From JBBEBE01 sp051746765 (GTDB lineage Bacteria > Bacteroidota > Rhodothermia > Balneolales > Balneolaceae), in assembly GCA_051746765.1 (NCBI GenBank), contig JBNJFK010000125.1, forward strand, positions 1 through 6,727: a stretch of DNA of 6,727 bases, read 5' to 3'. How positions within the stretch are numbered: the first letter of the stretch is position 1; every line of letters begins with the position of its first letter. This document shows positions 5,973 through 6,727 of this stretch, one piece after another. The notes below the pieces were generated by a model. That model searched no databases. It saw nothing but the letters and a program-made list of their open reading frames with translations, and was not told where the DNA came from. The translations under genes were made by a program, and so were the position numbers.

Positions 5973-6727
5973 TCAATCATAAAGATCGTCCGGGTCGGCT
6001 CGGGCAAACTCTTGGAAAAAGCCGGCCAACTTGCTGCATACTGCCCGCAAGAACCACTCCCCTTTATCGGACGTCGCCTTGTGCGGATTCCCGGACCCGG
6101 TATCATCGGTCGCTTTTAACCAGTCTCTCTCCTTCCAGACCCATCCATCCCGCAGCGCCTGAATTTTAAACGGGTGCTTGGCACCATCTCCGGCCTGCGA
6201 AAGCGGCATCACCAATTCGGGCCTCAGATACATCATCGCCGAGCTTTCCATCTCGTCGGCGTGATCTCCCGGTTCCTCGAAATACTCCTGCAGTGGCTCC
6301 ACTTCAAACCAATTGCAGAGAGTAATCACCATATCGGGCCATCGGTAGCCTGCTTCCCGAAGAATCGGCTTGAAGTTGTTTCCGCCATGGCCATTCAAGA
6401 CCACCAATTTCTGAATGCCATGATAATTCAGAACCTCGAGCAGATCATCCAGAACGGCTGCCTGCGTGCTCGGATTCATGTTCATACAAAAAGGGACTTC
6501 CCGTTGACCGGTATTGACACCGAACGGAACCGCCGGCAGAACCAAAACTCTTGCGCCCTTCTCCCACGCCAATCCAGCAGCTTCGGCTGCAACATGCTCC
6601 ACCTGCATATTGTCCGTTCCGTAAGGCATGTGGTAGTTGTGTGCTTCAGTAGCTCCCCAAGGCAACACTGCCACCTCGATTTCGGTCTCCAACAACTCCT
6701 TGTAATTGGTCTCGGCCAGTATATAGG
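5973..6727 (-). CDS. creatininase-family metallohydrolase, 5' end beyond the window
   Basis: The frame is open to the right edge. The sequence upstream of the first candidate start (TTG at 6695) reads YILAETNYKEL, which fits the usual creatininase-family N-terminus, so the true start lies just outside and only a few residues are missing. Counting from the first whole codon (6725), 250 residues are visible, a normal family length. Likely metal ligands are E27 and H29 in GATEAHNYH, D38 in YGTD, H113 in LNGHGGN, and E158 in DHADEMES. Creatininase itself has Glu two residues after the NGH histidine. Here that position is Gly, as in many non-creatininase members, so true creatininase activity is unlikely. 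Relatives hydrolyse cyclic amides (creatininase, ArfB), a mycofactocin precursor peptide (MftE), or an oxidised inositol (IolN of Thermotoga). The substrate is unknown. The protein is probably cytoplasmic. Confidence 0.9.
   Translation of the reverse strand, partial: YILAETNYKELLETEIEVAVLPWGATEAHNYHMPYGTDNMQVEHVAAEAAGLAWEKGARVLVLPAVPFGVNTGQREVPFCMNMNPSTQAAVLDDLLEVLNYHGIQKLVVLNGHGGNNFKPILREAGYRWPDMVITLCNWFEVEPLQEYFEEPGDHADEMESSAMMYLRPELVMPLSQAGDGAKHPFKIQALRDGWVWKERDWLKATDDTGSGNPHKATSDKGEWFLRAVCSKLAGFFQEFARADPDDLYD

Noticed and set aside
1..6727. CRISPR arrays, tRNA/rRNA genes, insertion sequences, defence islands
   Set aside because: No spaced short repeats, no cloverleaf-like sequence, no transposase or integrase, and no defence genes are visible. 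The Fic gene alone does not make a defence system.

Overview
The window looks like an ordinary chromosomal stretch from a free-living bacterium. G+C is roughly half by eye, gene density is high, and there are no transposases, tRNA or rRNA genes, or CRISPR repeats. The mix of genes and the wording of several proteins (a DUF4172-type Fic protein, a small DUF2892 membrane protein, a creatininase-family enzyme, a GMC flavoenzyme with a Cys-x3-Cys-Pro motif) recall the Bacteroidota/Balneolota/Rhodothermota group. That placement is an impression from protein style, not a test. Good Shine-Dalgarno sequences precede several genes but not the Fic gene.

Layout, left to right. A probable gene tail (1-71) is followed by two matched inverted repeats (63-103 and 113-141) that lead straight into a complete Fic-family gene (141-1256, +). 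The last base of the second repeat is the A of the Fic start codon, which suggests autoregulation through the protein's C-terminal winged helix. A short hairpin (1259-1275) separates Fic from a convergent two-gene operon read leftward: rmuC (3347-1977) and then a zinc-ribbon SAM methyltransferase (1980-1285). Their stop and start codons overlap as GTGA.

A roughly 180-bp divergent control region with a clean GTGACA-N5-TGTCAC dyad separates rmuC from a GMC oxidoreductase (3527-5230, +). This enzyme is probably the flavin subunit of a sugar or polyol dehydrogenase and appears alone. It converges on a small two-helix membrane protein of the DUF2892 family (5667-5440, -). Upstream of that gene lies a 305-bp non-coding gap. 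The gap holds a long imperfect dyad with an extra GGTCTATCC repeat, and a probable intrinsic terminator for the last gene. That last gene is a creatininase-family metallohydrolase (minus strand, 5973 to the right edge), whose first few codons lie outside the window.

How the genes work together: rmuC and the methyltransferase are clearly one transcription unit. The others look like single-gene units. A shared role of the GMC enzyme and the creatininase homologue in oxidised-sugar metabolism is possible but speculative. No wholly new system is evident. The most distinctive signal is the twin-palindrome and start-codon arrangement at the Fic gene.
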